Assembly: GCA_030549205.1 (NCBI GenBank)
Contig: JAUKTV010000004.1
Span: 1,612,001-1,676,000, forward strand
Length of the DNA stretch: 64,000 bases
Reading direction: 5' to 3'
Source of the DNA: Apiosordaria backusii
Lineage: Eukaryota; Ascomycota; Sordariomycetes; Sordariales; Lasiosphaeriaceae
Translations under genes and position numbers: made by a program
Shown here: positions 20,935-32,550 of the stretch, one piece after another
Layout: every line of letters starts with the position of its first letter
How positions within the stretch are numbered: the stretch's first letter is position 1
Notes under the pieces: generated by a model
Seen by the model: the letters and a program-made list of their open reading frames with translations, nothing else
Database searches by the model: none
What the model was told of the DNA's origin: nothing

Positions 20935-21517
20935 TATTAGTCTAAGCTTTGGAAGTGGAAGAAGGAAGGAGTGGTATAGAAGCGGGAAGGAGTAAGTGGA
21001 GGATTGATCTGGGCTTGATCTGGGAGTTTGGCCAGTAAATATCATCATACAATATTCTGTCTCAGTCAATAAGCCATCCTGGCTGGCAACAAGGGCCACC
21101 TCATCACTGGCCCGAGCAAGAAATGCCATCGTATCTTCATTCAGGTCGGTCAGCAAGATACTCGATAGAATTACATCATGTTGTACAAAAGATCGAGTCC
21201 GAACAAACGCTTGCTGCTCCAATAACACGATCAGATATCCTCCTCCAGAGGACCCGGGGACACAGTAATATCTGAGTGACAAACGTCCGCGGCCAAGCAA
21301 ACCGTGCCCAGGACTGACTGGGGTCGAAAAGCCGATGGAAGCCACAGCGGTTGATGACGATATGTTGCACAGGGCGGGCCTCATACGCCCTGCGTTGTCC
21401 CTCTGAGTAGTAAACCGACTCTTCCGTCCAGCGTAGTGATAACCCAGGTGCCCGAGTGGGTTCAAACGCATTTAGATATCTCCAATTTCCGCCTTTTGTA
21501 CGTGTTGCATCTGCCAT
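20917..21517 (-). other. Unsupported open frames of unknown nature
   Basis: Two overlapping minus-strand open frames of 184 aa (21471-20917) and 113 aa (21517-21176) lie downstream of GEP4. Neither has a recognisable motif, signal peptide or convincing splice plan; the longer one runs into the telomere-like repeats. Probably non-coding or a gene relic. Confidence 0.2.
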
Positions 21518-21649
21518 GAGGAAGATGTGAGCACTTGCCCAGTTTCCGAAAGCAGTGGGGGTCGAAAGGCATGACTTTCTCCTGGACTAACTGTTCTGCA
21601 ACCTTGTACTTGGACAATGCAAGATGTCACCAAGGAAGCGGCAAAGCTG

Positions 21650-22402
21650 TCACTCGAAAGGACTCGAAGGTTCGGGAGCTGTGTATCCTCGGGCAATGAG
21701 CCACGGCACCAGCTTTCTTTCCATCCTTGAGAACTTCAAACATCGTCAATGTCTCTGTCATCCATGCTCATCTCCCAGGGGACTCACAACGCTCTTCTCC
21801 GCCAAAGGCACAACACCATCCTTGACCCAGATTCCCCAGCTTCCCATCATATTAGCCAGCATCATGTCTGTCGACAAGCGGTCCCCAACGACGGCGATCT
21901 GGCTGGGACTCGTCACTCCCGTTTCGGGGTGCTTGCGGAAATAGGACATGATCTCATCACCGCAGCCTGGTTTTTTGGTCTGATGTGGGAGGACTGTGAC
22001 ACCGGTGGCCTTTTCGACGGCAACTGCAAGCTTTCCGTCACGATCATAACTCAGGGCTCCAGATGTGTTGGAGACGATCAGCAGTCGGCGGCCTGGGTAG
22101 GCAGCTCGCAAAGCTTCAAACCGTTGCTGTCCAAGATATCAGCATTTGTCTAGACTGGGAGAATGGGAGACAGAAAATACTTTGTATTGCTCATAAACCT
22201 CATTATGCTCAGGGTAGGCAAAGCAGTCATCCTTGTCCAAAACTACCGCTTTGATATCGACCTTTTCTCTCTGCCCAGCAAACGCCTTGTCGAGCGGTAT
22301 TGGCAGGTCCGCAAAAGTAGCTACCGTCGCCTGTGGGAGACATAATGACGGCTTTGCTAGTAGTTTGAATATGTTGAGCGAGGCAGATAAATTGAGATTC
22401 AT
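21650..22402 (-). CDS. gep4: Gep4, mitochondrial phosphatidylglycerophosphatase
   Basis: HAD-family phosphatase that converts phosphatidylglycerol phosphate to phosphatidylglycerol in the mitochondrial matrix, a step of cardiolipin synthesis. Three exons: 22402-22181, 22126-21788, 21733-21650; both introns are 54 nt; total 214 aa. The HAD nucleophile motif VLDKDDC (Asp56 and Asp58) replaces the usual DXDX[TV] as in Gep4 homologues. Later motifs are LLIVSNTSG and VVGDRLSTDMMLANMMG. The last exon gives FSRMERKLVPWLIARGY...PFE, the typical Gep4 end. The N-terminus is weakly basic and hydrophobic, in keeping with mitochondrial import. The first donor is a weak GTATTT. It is divergent to ORC2, with 229 bp between start codons. 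Confidence 0.9.
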
Positions 22403-22631
22403 GTTGAAATATGTCGAAAATGCTTCCTAGGAATTCAGGGCTAATACGTCACTCAAGGTCAGTGCAAGAGACCCCTGAACAAGGGAGGATGCAGAAGGGG
22501 AGCTCGGGCCACATCAAAAAGTCCGGGGAAGTCGCGTCAATTGAACTCTGGGCGCGTCTCCCCATATTAAAGCAACCTCCAAAGATCACCATCACTTGCA
22601 GGGAGCCAGAACTGACCCTCAAGAACAAAAA
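22403..22631. promoter_or_regulatory. Short divergent promoter GEP4 / ORC2
   Basis: Only 229 bp separate the two start codons, so both promoters must lie here. No TATA element stands out. Confidence 0.6.
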
Positions 22632-24290
22632 ATGCCCCCTAAAAAGGCTACAAACCAGAAACCAGCGGCGAGGACGTCGCGGAAACGACAATCACCCTCT
22701 GATCCATACGAAATTCCAGAAGAAGACGAGAGCGAAGCCCCAAAACGACGGCGCCGTGCCAATGTGCCCGAGCCAGACCCTGAAGACGAGAAAGAAGCCA
22801 CAAACGATGCGGTAGTCAGTACGCCCTCAGCCTCGAGGCTGAAGAAAACAGTGGCGACCCCAATAAAACTGAACGGCCTTAACGGGGTAGACACACCAAG
22901 CAGGAGGAACAACGCAGACAGGTCTGCCAGGCGCAAGAGCGCCAGGGCTCTGGTCGATCGTGTAATAAGCGGCGCCATCAGCGACGACGAAGCCGAGGAG
23001 GGAGACATAGCAAGGGAGATCTACGAGTCCAGCGAAGACGAAGACGAAGAAGAGGAAGAAGAAGCCCGGAACGGAGACCTCGAACCAACCACCCCCTCCA
23101 AATCCACCCCTGGCCGAAAGCGCAAAGCCCCAACCTCTACCAGAGCCCGTAAACGCTCTCCTACCCCTCGCGATCTACCCCCTCACGAGCAATACTTTTA
23201 CCAAAACAAACCCGGCCTCTCCAAAACCTCCAACAACAACCTATCCTCCCTCCAGCTCCTCACCCACGACGAATACTTTACCCTCCTCCGCGAACTCGCC
23301 CCCAAAACCCCCCACAAATCCGACATCATCCACCTCCAATCCCTCCACGCCAGTTCCTTCCCCCAATGGGCCTTCGAACTATCCCAAGGCTTCTCCACCT
23401 GCCTCTACGGCTACGGTTCAAAACGACATCTCCTCCACCAGTTCGCTACATACCTCTCCTCCCACCCACCATGTGAACCCAGTCAAACCAACAAAATAGT
23501 CATCGTAAACGGGTACACCCCCTCCTTCACCACCCGAGAGTTCCTCTCCGTCCTCTCCTCCGCCATATCCTCCCCACCAGTTACCTCTCTCCCACCATTA
23601 CTATCCTTCCTCAGCTCCCGCCCAAAAACAACCTTAACCATCCTCCTAAACTCCATCACCTCCCCCTCCCTCCGTAAATCCTCCTTCCAATCTCTGCTAT
23701 CCACCCTCGCCTCCCACCCCCAAGTCTTCTTCTGCTGCACCTCCGACACCCCCGACTTTGGTTTATTATGGGACTCCGCCTTGTCAACCTCCTTCCAATT
23801 CCTCTTCCACGATTGCACCACCTTCGCCAGTTTCTCCCCCTCCGAGCTAGTAGTAGTCGACACAGTCCACGAGCTCCTCGGCCGCAAGACCCGGCGCGTA
23901 GGCGGCAAGGAAGGCGTAGCCTTTGTGCTTAGATCTCTCCCCGAAAACGCCAAATCGTTGTTTAGGCTTTTGGTTGGGGAGGTCTTGTGTGCAGATGAGG
24001 ACACTGGGGGACAAGAGGAAGTGGCGGTCGAGTACAGGATGGTGTATAACCGCGCAGTGGAGGAGTTTATTTGTAGTAGCGAGATGGCTTTTCGGACGTT
24101 GTTGAAGGAGTATGTACCCCCCGTAAACATAACAACACCCGAGTTTGGTCGCAAAAGAATGCTAATGAAAAATAGGTTTCACGATCACCAAATCATTACG
24201 AGCCACAAAGACACCTTGGGGACGGAATTGCTCAGTTTGCCGTTTAGGAAGGAGGAACTGGAGGGGATCTTGGAGGAGTTGACGACTTGA
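22632..24290 (+). CDS. orc2: Origin recognition complex subunit 2
   Basis: Subunit of the six-protein complex that marks replication origins. Start chosen at MPPKKATNQKPAARTSRKRQ (22632), the first ATG of the open frame. The N-terminal about 190 residues are disordered, Lys/Arg- and acid-rich (a DEDEEEEEEA stretch), followed by the ORC2 AAA-like core: EQYFYQNKPG, LLTHDEYFTLLREL, FSTCLYGYGSKRHLL (degenerate Walker-A region), NKIVIVNGYTPS. The C-terminal winged helix includes FHDHQIITSHKD. An intron at 24110-24175 (GTATGT donor, GCTAATG branch, ATAG acceptor) is inferred; splicing joins LLKE to FHDHQ as in homologues. It is 66 nt, stop-free and 3n, so the unspliced frame is also open. Spliced length is 530 aa. 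Confidence 0.92.
   Translation: MPPKKATNQKPAARTSRKRQSPSDPYEIPEEDESEAPKRRRRANVPEPDPEDEKEATNDAVVSTPSASRLKKTVATPIKLNGLNGVDTPSRRNNADRSARRKSARALVDRVISGAISDDEAEEGDIAREIYESSEDEDEEEEEEARNGDLEPTTPSKSTPGRKRKAPTSTRARKRSPTPRDLPPHEQYFYQNKPGLSKTSNNNLSSLQLLTHDEYFTLLRELAPKTPHKSDIIHLQSLHASSFPQWAFELSQGFSTCLYGYGSKRHLLHQFATYLSSHPPCEPSQTNKIVIVNGYTPSFTTREFLSVLSSAISSPPVTSLPPLLSFLSSRPKTTLTILLNSITSPSLRKSSFQSLLSTLASHPQVFFCCTSDTPDFGLLWDSALSTSFQFLFHDCTTFASFSPSELVVVDTVHELLGRKTRRVGGKEGVAFVLRSLPENAKSLFRLLVGEVLCADEDTGGQEEVAVEYRMVYNRAVEEFICSSEMAFRTLLKEYVPPVNITTPEFGRKRMLMKNRFHDHQIITSHKDTLGTELLSLPFRKEELEGILEELTT
24110..24175 (+). other. Stop-free 66-nt intron in orc2
   Basis: GTATGT donor, GCTAATG branch, ATAG acceptor. Length is a multiple of three with no stop; retention would add 22 residues within the C-terminal domain. 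Confidence 0.8.
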
Positions 24291-26066
24291 TGTTTTTTTT
24301 TTTTATGTTTTTCCCCGTTATGATCAACGATACCTCGTTTGAAAAGACATGGACAGGGAGAGGGCTGGCGTACACACACACACACAAGCACATGTACATA
24401 TGATACAGCAGAGAGCATCATCAGAACATACTCGACAAGCAAATCATTCACGGACTCGTGGACAAAAAGCATTGAAAAACATTGTCAATACCCTGGCTGG
24501 CAGGCAGAGTGATGGTGTATTTTTTGTGGCATCAGAGAGGCACTCGAAAAGAAAGACATAAAAGAGAAGCAAAACTCGAAACCAAGATAACATACTAGGT
24601 AGTTTTGTTCCTCTTTTGTCAAGTAACTTGGATGCATACTCAACACTGGATGATTACCAACACTTTGGTAAAATATATCTGTTAGGGAAAACAAGGAAAA
24701 GAAATAAAGGTACTGATGATCTTTTTTTTTATGTGTATTAAATATGGTACATACGTAATACACACAAGATGTCTGAGACTATTCAAGATAGGATGACGGT
24801 GGAAACAACAGAATCTTGGAGGCAAAATTGTTCTCAATATTTTATGGTGAAGATACTATCTCTAGATAGATAGAATTATCAGTCCACCATGTGTCAATGA
24901 CTATCAGCCTCGTGAGACATCACCTTCATGTAGTAACTGAGAGACGTTATTACTTTCAGGAGGCGGATGCCATCTATCACCCTCTGGGGAGACAAGCACG
25001 ACAAGAAACCAAGGCATTATTGTCAACACATCCATTAATTTTCATAAGTCATTAACCACATAAGCTCATCATGATACAACAAATCACATCCCTCCATCAC
25101 AACCACTATTTTTAAAGCATGAATTTTTATTTAGACTCCATTATACATAGACGATTTGTCTTGTCTCGAGCCTCCGAGCGGGAACAGCCGCCACTGTCCG
25201 AGAAGAATTCAGATTCGTGCCAATCCCCCCTTTTAGCCTTCCGCAAAATCCCAGGCGCTCTTTGCGCACAATGTCCCTTTGCGCTTCGTGCCTGTTGGAT
25301 TTGTTGCGACCGGCCTTGCCAGTGCCAAATGCTCTGAATAGAGAGAGCCACAAGCATTTTGTAACCCCTCCATCCGTCGTAAGAGTTCCATCTTCAAAGG
25401 GGTATCAAATGCTCCATTAACCTGCTCCCAGTCCTCAACTGCCGAAAAAAATGGAATTCTAATCTTTTGAAGGTCCCGTTTTTGCTGTTGTTGTAAGACC
25501 CATCCCTTGCCGGTACCGTTGCTGAAACCGGCCAGAGAAAAAGAACCGAGAAATCCACTTTTGTCTATGTGTGATGGTCGTCAAGAGAAGAAATTAGAAA
25601 ACAGAAAAATCGAAAAGGCCAGCGGCTCCCATGCCCCCCATTTCTAATGTGAACTGCATGCCCCGCCGGAAATGCAAGGCAAGAGCAGGAAAATGATGAC
25701 TAGATTACACCAGCCGAAACCGAAACCGCATTTATGCCGCGTGTGGCATGTGTCATGCGCTCGCGGTCCTGTGGTCGACTTCGAATAATGCGGTCTAAAA
25801 GGGTATCAAATCGTCGAACGTGTGGTTCTGTGTCGAGTAGGGCAAGCCCGATCTATCGTCAAACTCGAAAAAAAACCATCTGAGTCGATCCCTGCCGGGT
25901 TGCGAAAGAATGAAAGTCATGATCGCCGCATAACAATTCCATGATGTGCCAAACGATGAAAAAAATAAAACAAAAGTCCGTCAGGATCCTTGGTGAACAA
26001 TGCAATGCCGAATACCAAAGATGTGATGTGGGTGTTGAGGTGGATTCTCGACGTGAAGTGGTATGT
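24291..26066. other. Intergenic, ORC2 and DED1 3' flanks (convergent)
   Basis: About 1.8 kb without a supported gene. Holds a short CA dinucleotide run near 24370, several poly-T/poly-A runs, and the probable long 3' UTR of DED1. Small open frames near 25119-25420 are not credible. Confidence 0.5.
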
Positions 26067-28224
26067 TTACCACCACGACTGACCACCACCACCAGGGTTG
26101 CCGTAGCCGCCGCCGCCGCTGTAGCCACCACCACCGCCGCCGCCAAAACCTCCGCCGCCGCCGTAGCCTCCGCTGGGGGGAGCACCACCGAAACCACCAC
26201 CGCCGCCGCCAAAGCCGCCGCCGGAGCTGTGACCGCCGAAACCGCCGCCGCCATAGCCACCACCGCCGCCGCCAAAACCACCACCACCGCCACCACCCTT
26301 GCGGAAATCGGTGTTGCCGCCACGGCCACGACCGCGACCACCACCACCACGACCACGGCCGCCGCCGCCGCCGAAGGAAGACTCGCGAGCAATGGTCTCA
26401 AGGAAACCGGGAACCTCTTGGTTGGCCTCCTTGAGGAGCTCGAGGAGCTCGCGGACGACACCACGGTTGCCACGGTTGAAGAACGCAGTGGCAATACCAG
26501 TGTTGCCAGCACGGCCGGTACGACCGATACGATGAACGTAGTCGTCAATGTCGGTGGGAAGATCGTAGTTGATAACGTGGGTGACGTTGGGAATATCCAA
26601 ACCACGAGCCGCAACAGCAGTGGCAACCAAGATAGGGCACTTGCCATTGCGGAACAGCTCGAGGGCACGCTCACGCTCACGCTGGGTACGGTCACCGTGG
26701 ATGGAGGTGGCGGGGAAGTTCTGGTTGATCAAGAAATCCGAAAGGGAGTCGGCCATGCGCTTGGTCTCAACAAAAATAAGAGTGAGACCACCGGCGTGGG
26801 TGTGCAGGATGTCAAGAAGGACGGAGCGCTTGTCTACATCCTCGACGTACTCAACCTTCTGGGTGATGTTCTCAGAAGTAGAACCAACACGACCGACAGA
26901 CAAGAAGACGTAGTCGCTCAGGAAGTCCTGAGCGAGCATCTGGATGTCGCGGGGGAAGGTGGCCGAGAACATGAGGGTTTGACGCTGGCCGGTAGGGGGC
27001 ATGTCCTCACCCTGGACAATGCGGCGAATTTGGGGCTCGAAACCCATGTCAAGCATGCGATCAGCCTCGTCGAGGACAAGGTACTTGATGTTGCAGAGAG
27101 AGATGCGACCACGCTCTATGAGATCGACCAATCTGCCGGGGGTGGCAACAAGAAGATCGCAGCCGCGCTCGATCTGGCGGAGCTGGGAGCCTATATCGGC
27201 ACCGCCGTAGACAACGCAAGGGCGGACCCAAGAACGGTAGGCAAACTTGCGGGACTCCTCGTAGATTTGAGAGACCAACTCACGAGTGGGAGCCAAAATA
27301 AGGGCAGTGGGATAAGCCTTGCGCTGGCGGTAACCGCCGCCGCCGCCGCCAGAGGCAGGAATGGGGGAGGGACCCTGAGTGAAGGACTGGTGAAGGATGG
27401 GGAACAAGAAACCACCAGTCTTGCCAGAACCTGTCTGGGCGCAAGCCATAAGATCACGACCGCCAATAACAATAGGGATCGAGTACTTCTGGACAGGAGT
27501 AGGGATCTTGTAGCGAGCGAGCTCAATGTTGGTCAACAGGTGCTTGTCCAGAGGGGGGTGCGAGAAGGTCAAGACGGGCTCGGGGACATCATGGCCGGAA
27601 GGAGTAACCGGGATGTCGTCGTACTTCTCGAAGTTGATACCAGTATGCTGCTTGCTCGGGTCATCAGCAGTGCCGAACAGCTCACGCTCGATGCGTGGAT
27701 CGGGGTTGCCAATGATGTGCTGGCCGTCACTCCAGCGACCCTCACCGCGACCGACAGGGCCGCCACCGCCACCCACGTTACCGCCGCCGCCGCCGACATT
27801 GGAGCGCCCGCCGCCGTAGGCGTTGCGGTTGAAGCCGCCCTGACGGTTACCCCAAGACTGCTGAGGCTGAGGGGGGCAGAGTCGTAAGCGGCAGCGCCAC
27901 CAGGAGTCGGGCCAAAGTTGCTGTTGGCACGGGCATCAAAGCTTTGGTTGCTGCGACAGTTAGCACTCGAGTTCCGTAACAGAAAAAAAGAGGAGAAAAT
28001 ATTGAGTGTACTTACCCAGCCCAGGCACTGTTGTTGAGCCCGTTCATGGCGCCAGGAGCAGGTCCGTTGTTCATGGGAGGAGCGGGGGCATTAACCCCGA
28101 TCTTGCCGCGAAGGTGAGGAGGAATGTAAGAGCGACCGCCAGGGTGCTGGCCGGCGAGCTGAGCCGCCGCAGGAGCCTGATCGAGGGACAGGTTGCCCAT
28201 GCCGCCGCTGAGTTGATCCGCCAT
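26067..28224 (-). CDS. ded1: DEAD-box RNA helicase Ded1, with a one-base frame break
   Basis: ATP-dependent RNA helicase needed to unwind mRNA leaders during translation start. Exon 1 is 28224-28016, intron 28015-27951 (65 nt, GTAAGT donor), exon 2 27950-26067. Core motifs in order: Q motif PTPVQKYSIP, I AQTGSGKT, Ia PTRELVSQI, GGADIGSQ, Ib TPGRL, II DEAD, III SAT, FVETKR, ARGLDIPNV, VI HRIGRTGRAG. The N-terminus SYIPPHLRGK is an eIF4E-binding-like element. The C-terminal about 110 residues are almost pure RGG/GGGF repeats ending QSWW. Frame breaks at a run of six C on the coding strand (27871-27876, shown as G on +): upstream frame gives AYDSAP, downstream frame gives QPQQSWGNRQGG; one extra C joins them (697 aa). 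The exon sum is 3n-1. Because the gene is essential in yeast, an undercall is likely. Confidence 0.93.
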
Positions 28225-30073
28225 AATTGCAGTAGATTATTGCAGTCGGTAGACGAAAAAAGTCGGGATTATTGTTCTGTTCGCTGCTTGGGTTGGCAGT
28301 CTCAGACGAACGCGATTGTTCAAATGAGAGTGATGAAAAGATCAAAGTCGTAAAGACGGCGAAATCGAGAGAATGCGGAGATGTTGGAAAGAAACCGCGA
28401 AATTAAGTGGCTTCCTTGCGACTTTTGTTGTTGTTTTGGGGGGAAAGTCGAGTCGAAGTTGGCTCGCGCGCCTCGTAACAAATTGTAGTATTATTACGAA
28501 GAGGGAGCGTGTCTGTCTCCTGCGATCCTTTCAAAGAACCTGAAAACACAGATCCTTAAAAAGAGAAAAAAGGAAAGACAATTCCAAAGGGAAAAGCACA
28601 GTGAGATGAGATGCGGGTTGGATTAGAAAAATCCAGAGATGGGTGGGGGAGGAAAAGGGTAAGATTTTTTTCAGGAGAGGAGAAGGTGAGGGACCCAAGA
28701 GAAAGAAAAGAGTTTTGGATCTTGTGTTGGGACCCACTTGTGCCACTTCGCAGCAACCACCCACCTCCCACCCACTCCCGGAGACCCCTGCGGTCCTGCC
28801 CACTCAGCGTCCTTCCTTCTGCCAGTTAGCGAATTGCTAAGCAACTGTTTGGTGGGGCAAGACGATCCTTAAGCCGACGGTCTTGCTATTTTCCTCAAGT
28901 GAGCCAACAGTTAGGTCGCTACTTGTGTCTGAGTGGCAACATACGTCACGGACAATGTTCCGGTCTATTCTGGTGGCTGCCAATCCTCATGTCTTGCGCA
29001 TATCCCAGTACACCTGAAGTCCAAGAGCCTCCTCCATCATCAGACGATTCCATGTTTGTATGCTTGACATGCTGAGTGGCCATTTGGCCTTCTCTCAGAG
29101 AGAGTCAGACGCCAAACATGCCTCCTTCTCTCCCCTTTCGACGCAGGAACCCGCGGCTGGCCACTTGTTTCTTGAGTCAGTTGGAAGTGTCTGGCACGCA
29201 GCCGACCAAACAGCATGCGGGCCCTCCAGGAACATTAGACCAGCACCAACCGCCCAAGTTGGGAGGATTAGGAGGGTCTACTCCCTTCTCGCCACGGCTG
29301 TTTGATGCCATATCACTATCTTAAGGTACACTAACAGACAACTACGAAGAGCAACTTGGGGGAATTCGTGCAACTCGGGCTCACCGCCTCACTAAAAAAG
29401 TCGCAGGCCTCTCTGAGCGCGGGGAAAGTGCAGCAGAAGTGCATGTGCGTGGTTTCCGACCTTTCTGGATTGGCTCTTCACCCTCTCACCGCCCTATCGG
29501 GCCAGAAATGGTGCCAAACCAAGTCTGCAGCGTGTCAAACCATCTGATGCGGTTTGGATGCGCCCCCACTCTGCTTGTCTGTGTTTGCACAGTCCGGTCA
29601 GTGATGATGACATGCCGAGAGACTGTGAGAATAGGGGCCCTCTCTGAAAGTTCTTTGCTCGCCACACGCTCAGCCAGAAACCTTACTTCGACCCATAAAT
29701 AAAAAAAGGGAGAGGATTATAAACATATTCAACGAATTGTCAGCACTGCGCCCAAGTTAACTAGTAGACTCCTCTGGACGAGTCTCTTCATACTCGCTGT
29801 CCATGGTTTGATGTCAGGCTACACGGGCAGCCAAGTGCACTTCGGTATGATCGACCTACAATATGCCCCGGATGTAACCATTCTTGCCAGTCAGGGGCCA
29901 AATCTGAGGCGCCCGAAGCAACAAAGGACAATGACATCAAATATCTCGTTGGGTCTGGCAAATCTGATGTCGTAAGAGCCCGGGTCCTAAAATTCCATTT
30001 GAATGCATGCATTGTCCCTACCAGGTATTATACACCGAGATCCCCCACGAGACTCCAAACGCAACCCATAAAA
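28225..30073. other. Long DED1 5' region and PRE1 3' flank
   Basis: About 1.85 kb. The first few hundred bases are pyrimidine/purine-rich and probably hold the DED1 leader and promoter. No supported gene; short open frames at 29060-29324 and 29356-29702 lack any motif. Confidence 0.5.
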
Positions 30074-30857
30074 TCAAGCAGCCTTCACCACCTTGTCATC
30101 ATCGAACTGGATGTCTACAACACCGTCCTTAGTCACTGCCTTGACTGTCATCCCCTTGAAGTCTATCGGTAGTCTCCTCTTGAGCTCGTCAGTGCATAAT
30201 GTGAGGAGCTTGATGCCTTGACCGAGTGTGATATCGGGGTGATGGTGCTTGTCCAGGATCGAGAGGCAGTAATATCTGTGAGGATCCATGATTAGCGCAC
30301 GAAATTGATATCCGGCTTTGGGGCCAAACATACTGGGCATAGCCGTGAGCGGCATATGGGACGGGGGCGAGGGACGCGAGGTAGTCGAGCCAGTACAGGC
30401 TAGACTTGTGTGTGATGGGGTCAACGCCACCCAAAAGGAGGTTGACGTTGTATGGATTCCTCGACCGAAGACTCGTGGCAAGTTCACCGCGAACAAAGTG
30501 GGCAAGGGCTGATGGGGAAAGATCGGTCTCGTTGCGCATCGAGTAGAGTTGGGCGTTGGCTTGGATATAATCGGCAAACTGGACTGTAGGGGTAGCAGTT
30601 AGTTTGCTGTCAAAGGTGGTCATCCTATGGCCATATCAACTAACCGGTATCACCGGCCTCTCCAGAGTAGGCCATGAGTGTGTGCTTGTTCAACTGTCTT
30701 GTCTTGTCGTCGGACGCCTTGAGGATGGTAGCTCCACGCATGGCCGCCTTGGACGCGGCGATCAGCGTAAAGTCCTTGCCGGTGATGCCCAGTAGAACCT
30801 CCCTAGAAATGGTCAATGATGGGTGTACTGGGTAGTAGAGGTGGATGCGACGTACAT
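30074..30857 (-). CDS. pre1: 20S proteasome subunit beta-4 (Pre1/PSMB2)
   Basis: Non-catalytic beta ring subunit of the 20S proteasome. Four exons: 30857-30856 (two bases only), 30802-30645, 30583-30334, 30275-30074; introns of 53, 61 and 58 nt; 203 aa. The start codon is split by the first intron: A and T lie in exon 1, G in exon 2, giving MEVLLGITGKDFTLIAASKA, the exact start expected for this family. Further blocks: NKHTLMAYSGEAGDTVQFADY, SRNPYNVNLLLGGVD, YYCLSILDKHHHPDIT, DELKRRLPIDFKGM. There is no Thr at a mature N-terminus and no propeptide, as for beta-4. It is divergent from the DUF2011-like gene, 368 bp apart. Confidence 0.92.
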
Positions 30858-31225
30858 TTTGTCTCGGTTGCGCTGTGAATTTGGGAATCTGGTGTGTTGG
30901 TTGGGATTTGAGCTTTGGAGGTTGCTTGATGCTGATGCTGATGCTTGTGGTCATGGATGGAGCTGGGTGATGGCGGGCTGGAGCTAGGCAGGCGGGAACG
31001 CGCACCTTGGGAGTTGGTTTTGCGGGGCACCTTCAGCCTTCCCATGTTGGAGCACTGACCACCCAGCAGACGCCAATTTTTTGAGCACTCACTCAATTTG
31101 AACCTCTCATAGAAGCTTATATCAATCTCACTTGTAAAGGTCCCAATTGCCCGCCCACACAAACAGGGTCATTCCAGAACTAGCTTACTGTCCCATAGTC
31201 TCTCTTATTTCCTTCAAAACTGAAC
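30858..31225. promoter_or_regulatory. Divergent promoter PRE1 / DUF2011-like gene
   Basis: 368 bp between the two starts. No clear TATA or known proteasome element is seen by eye. Confidence 0.4.
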
Positions 31226-32114
31226 ATGTTTGAGGTCCCAGATGCCAAGCGGTAGGCTCATTTTCTTACTCTATCTCTCATCCACGTTCTAATATTTTTC
31301 CTGTGCTAGGGTAAGAAGAGAAGACCTCTACTCGTCTTCCGACGAAGAGGAAATACAAGAAAATGAGTCCTCCCAACAAAATGCCGATCTTCTCCGCCAA
31401 AAGCTTTCGAGCCTGCTAGCGATCAACCTCGCCGTACCACCAAAGAATGAAATCGAGGGTGATGTCTCGATGGTCGATGCAGACCAAGATCCAACCCAAC
31501 CACCGCAAGAAACTGAGGCGAATCAAGAGGAAGAGTTCGCATTCCGTTTGTTCTCATCAGCCCCAGCACAAAAAGTCGTGCTCGCTCCTAAAGAAGAGGA
31601 TATCATTGCCTCATCAGAGGATATACCTTTCAAAGAGCGCCCTCTCAGTTATTACATTCGACCACCTCTCACTCCCGAGGAACAAGAGCAAATACGGCAC
31701 TCCGCCCTGTCAGGCCAAGACGTTTTGGCATTATCAAGGCAACGAGCCTGGGGTCTAGAGGTTCCATGGAGGGTGACCAGAATTTCGATTGTGGCCACTA
31801 ACACTAAAAAGCCTATAACATCAAATTCCGCAACCAAGGCTGCAGAAGAGGGTGACAAGAAAAAGAAGAAGAGACCAGGAAAGAAGAGCAGGATCAAGCT
31901 TCGGATCAAGGCACAGAAGCGCAAGGAAGAGGAGAGCAAGAAGTTGACCAAGGAGGAGCACTTGAAGGAGAAGAAGAAGCGGCTAAATAGGGAGAAGAAG
32001 CTGAAGAGGAGGCAGAAGGAAAAGGCAAAGAAGGCTGCGAATGGGACAGTTGGCGGGCAAGAGGAGGATGGCGATAAGATGTCAGAGGATGAGGGAAGCA
32101 CTGGTGAGGAGTGA
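31226..32114 (+). CDS. DUF2011-like conserved fungal protein, highly basic C-terminus
   Basis: Two exons: 31226-31251 and 31310-32114, intron of 58 nt (GTAGGC donor, TTCTAAT branch, GCTAG acceptor), 276 aa. The start MFEVPDAKRVRREDLYSSSD followed by FRLFSS, RPLSYYIRPP and ALSRQRAWGLEVPWRV matches a family I recall as DUF2011 (PF09428); this assignment is from memory of its pattern. Residues about 190-260 are a Lys/Arg/Glu coiled-coil (KKKKKRPGKKSRIKLRIKAQ and on), typical of nucleolar proteins. The acidic tail is DKMSEDEGSTGEE. A nucleolar or ribosome-biogenesis role is inference, loosely supported by its neighbour RRP9. Confidence 0.8.
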
Positions 32115-32550
32115 GAAAAGATGTCTCCAAATATTCAATGATACCAAAATCACTTCTATGTTCTTCTCTGCTACCTTCTGCACTATCTGATCAAGGGTCC
32201 AACTCCAATTGTCACTCTCAAGCAGCCCAGTTGACTTCATGAATGCACGGGCCATACAGTTGACCAGGTGTGTGGTGCTGGATGAGAGCCGCAGCTGGGG
32301 CAGCCTCCCAAGGCCCCACGCAGGTGGGGCTCGAATCAATGGCGGCCGGCATTTTCCTTCTCCGACTTTTGGGTGCAAGGCACGCCAAGCACCAACCGGG
32401 GTGTTTCTCCACTGATGCAGGCGGCCAACTTTTTTTTTCCAACGACCGCTCAGAAATTTTGAAGCTGCAGCATTTGGCTGGTGAGAAAAAGGCTGCCAAA
32501 CCGCCGACGACAGCGCCAAAGGCAGCATCACAACGGCTCCAATCGCCACC
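32115..32550. promoter_or_regulatory. Upstream region of RRP9
   Basis: 436 bp between two genes on the same strand. No other gene; a poly-T run occurs near 32428. Confidence 0.4.

Noticed and set aside
22596..22631. Upstream extension of ORC2 from a TTG
   Set aside because: TTG is not a usual nuclear start; the first ATG at 22632 gives MPPKK, a normal ORC2 N-terminus.
25941..27887. Open frame of 648 aa on the + strand opposite DED1
   Set aside because: It mirrors the Gly-rich tail and conserved helicase core of DED1; its product is Ala/Thr-rich low complexity with no motif.
27851..27950. A second intron in DED1 to explain its frame change
   Set aside because: No GT donor with branch and acceptor fits the needed phase; removing the segment would not restore frame.
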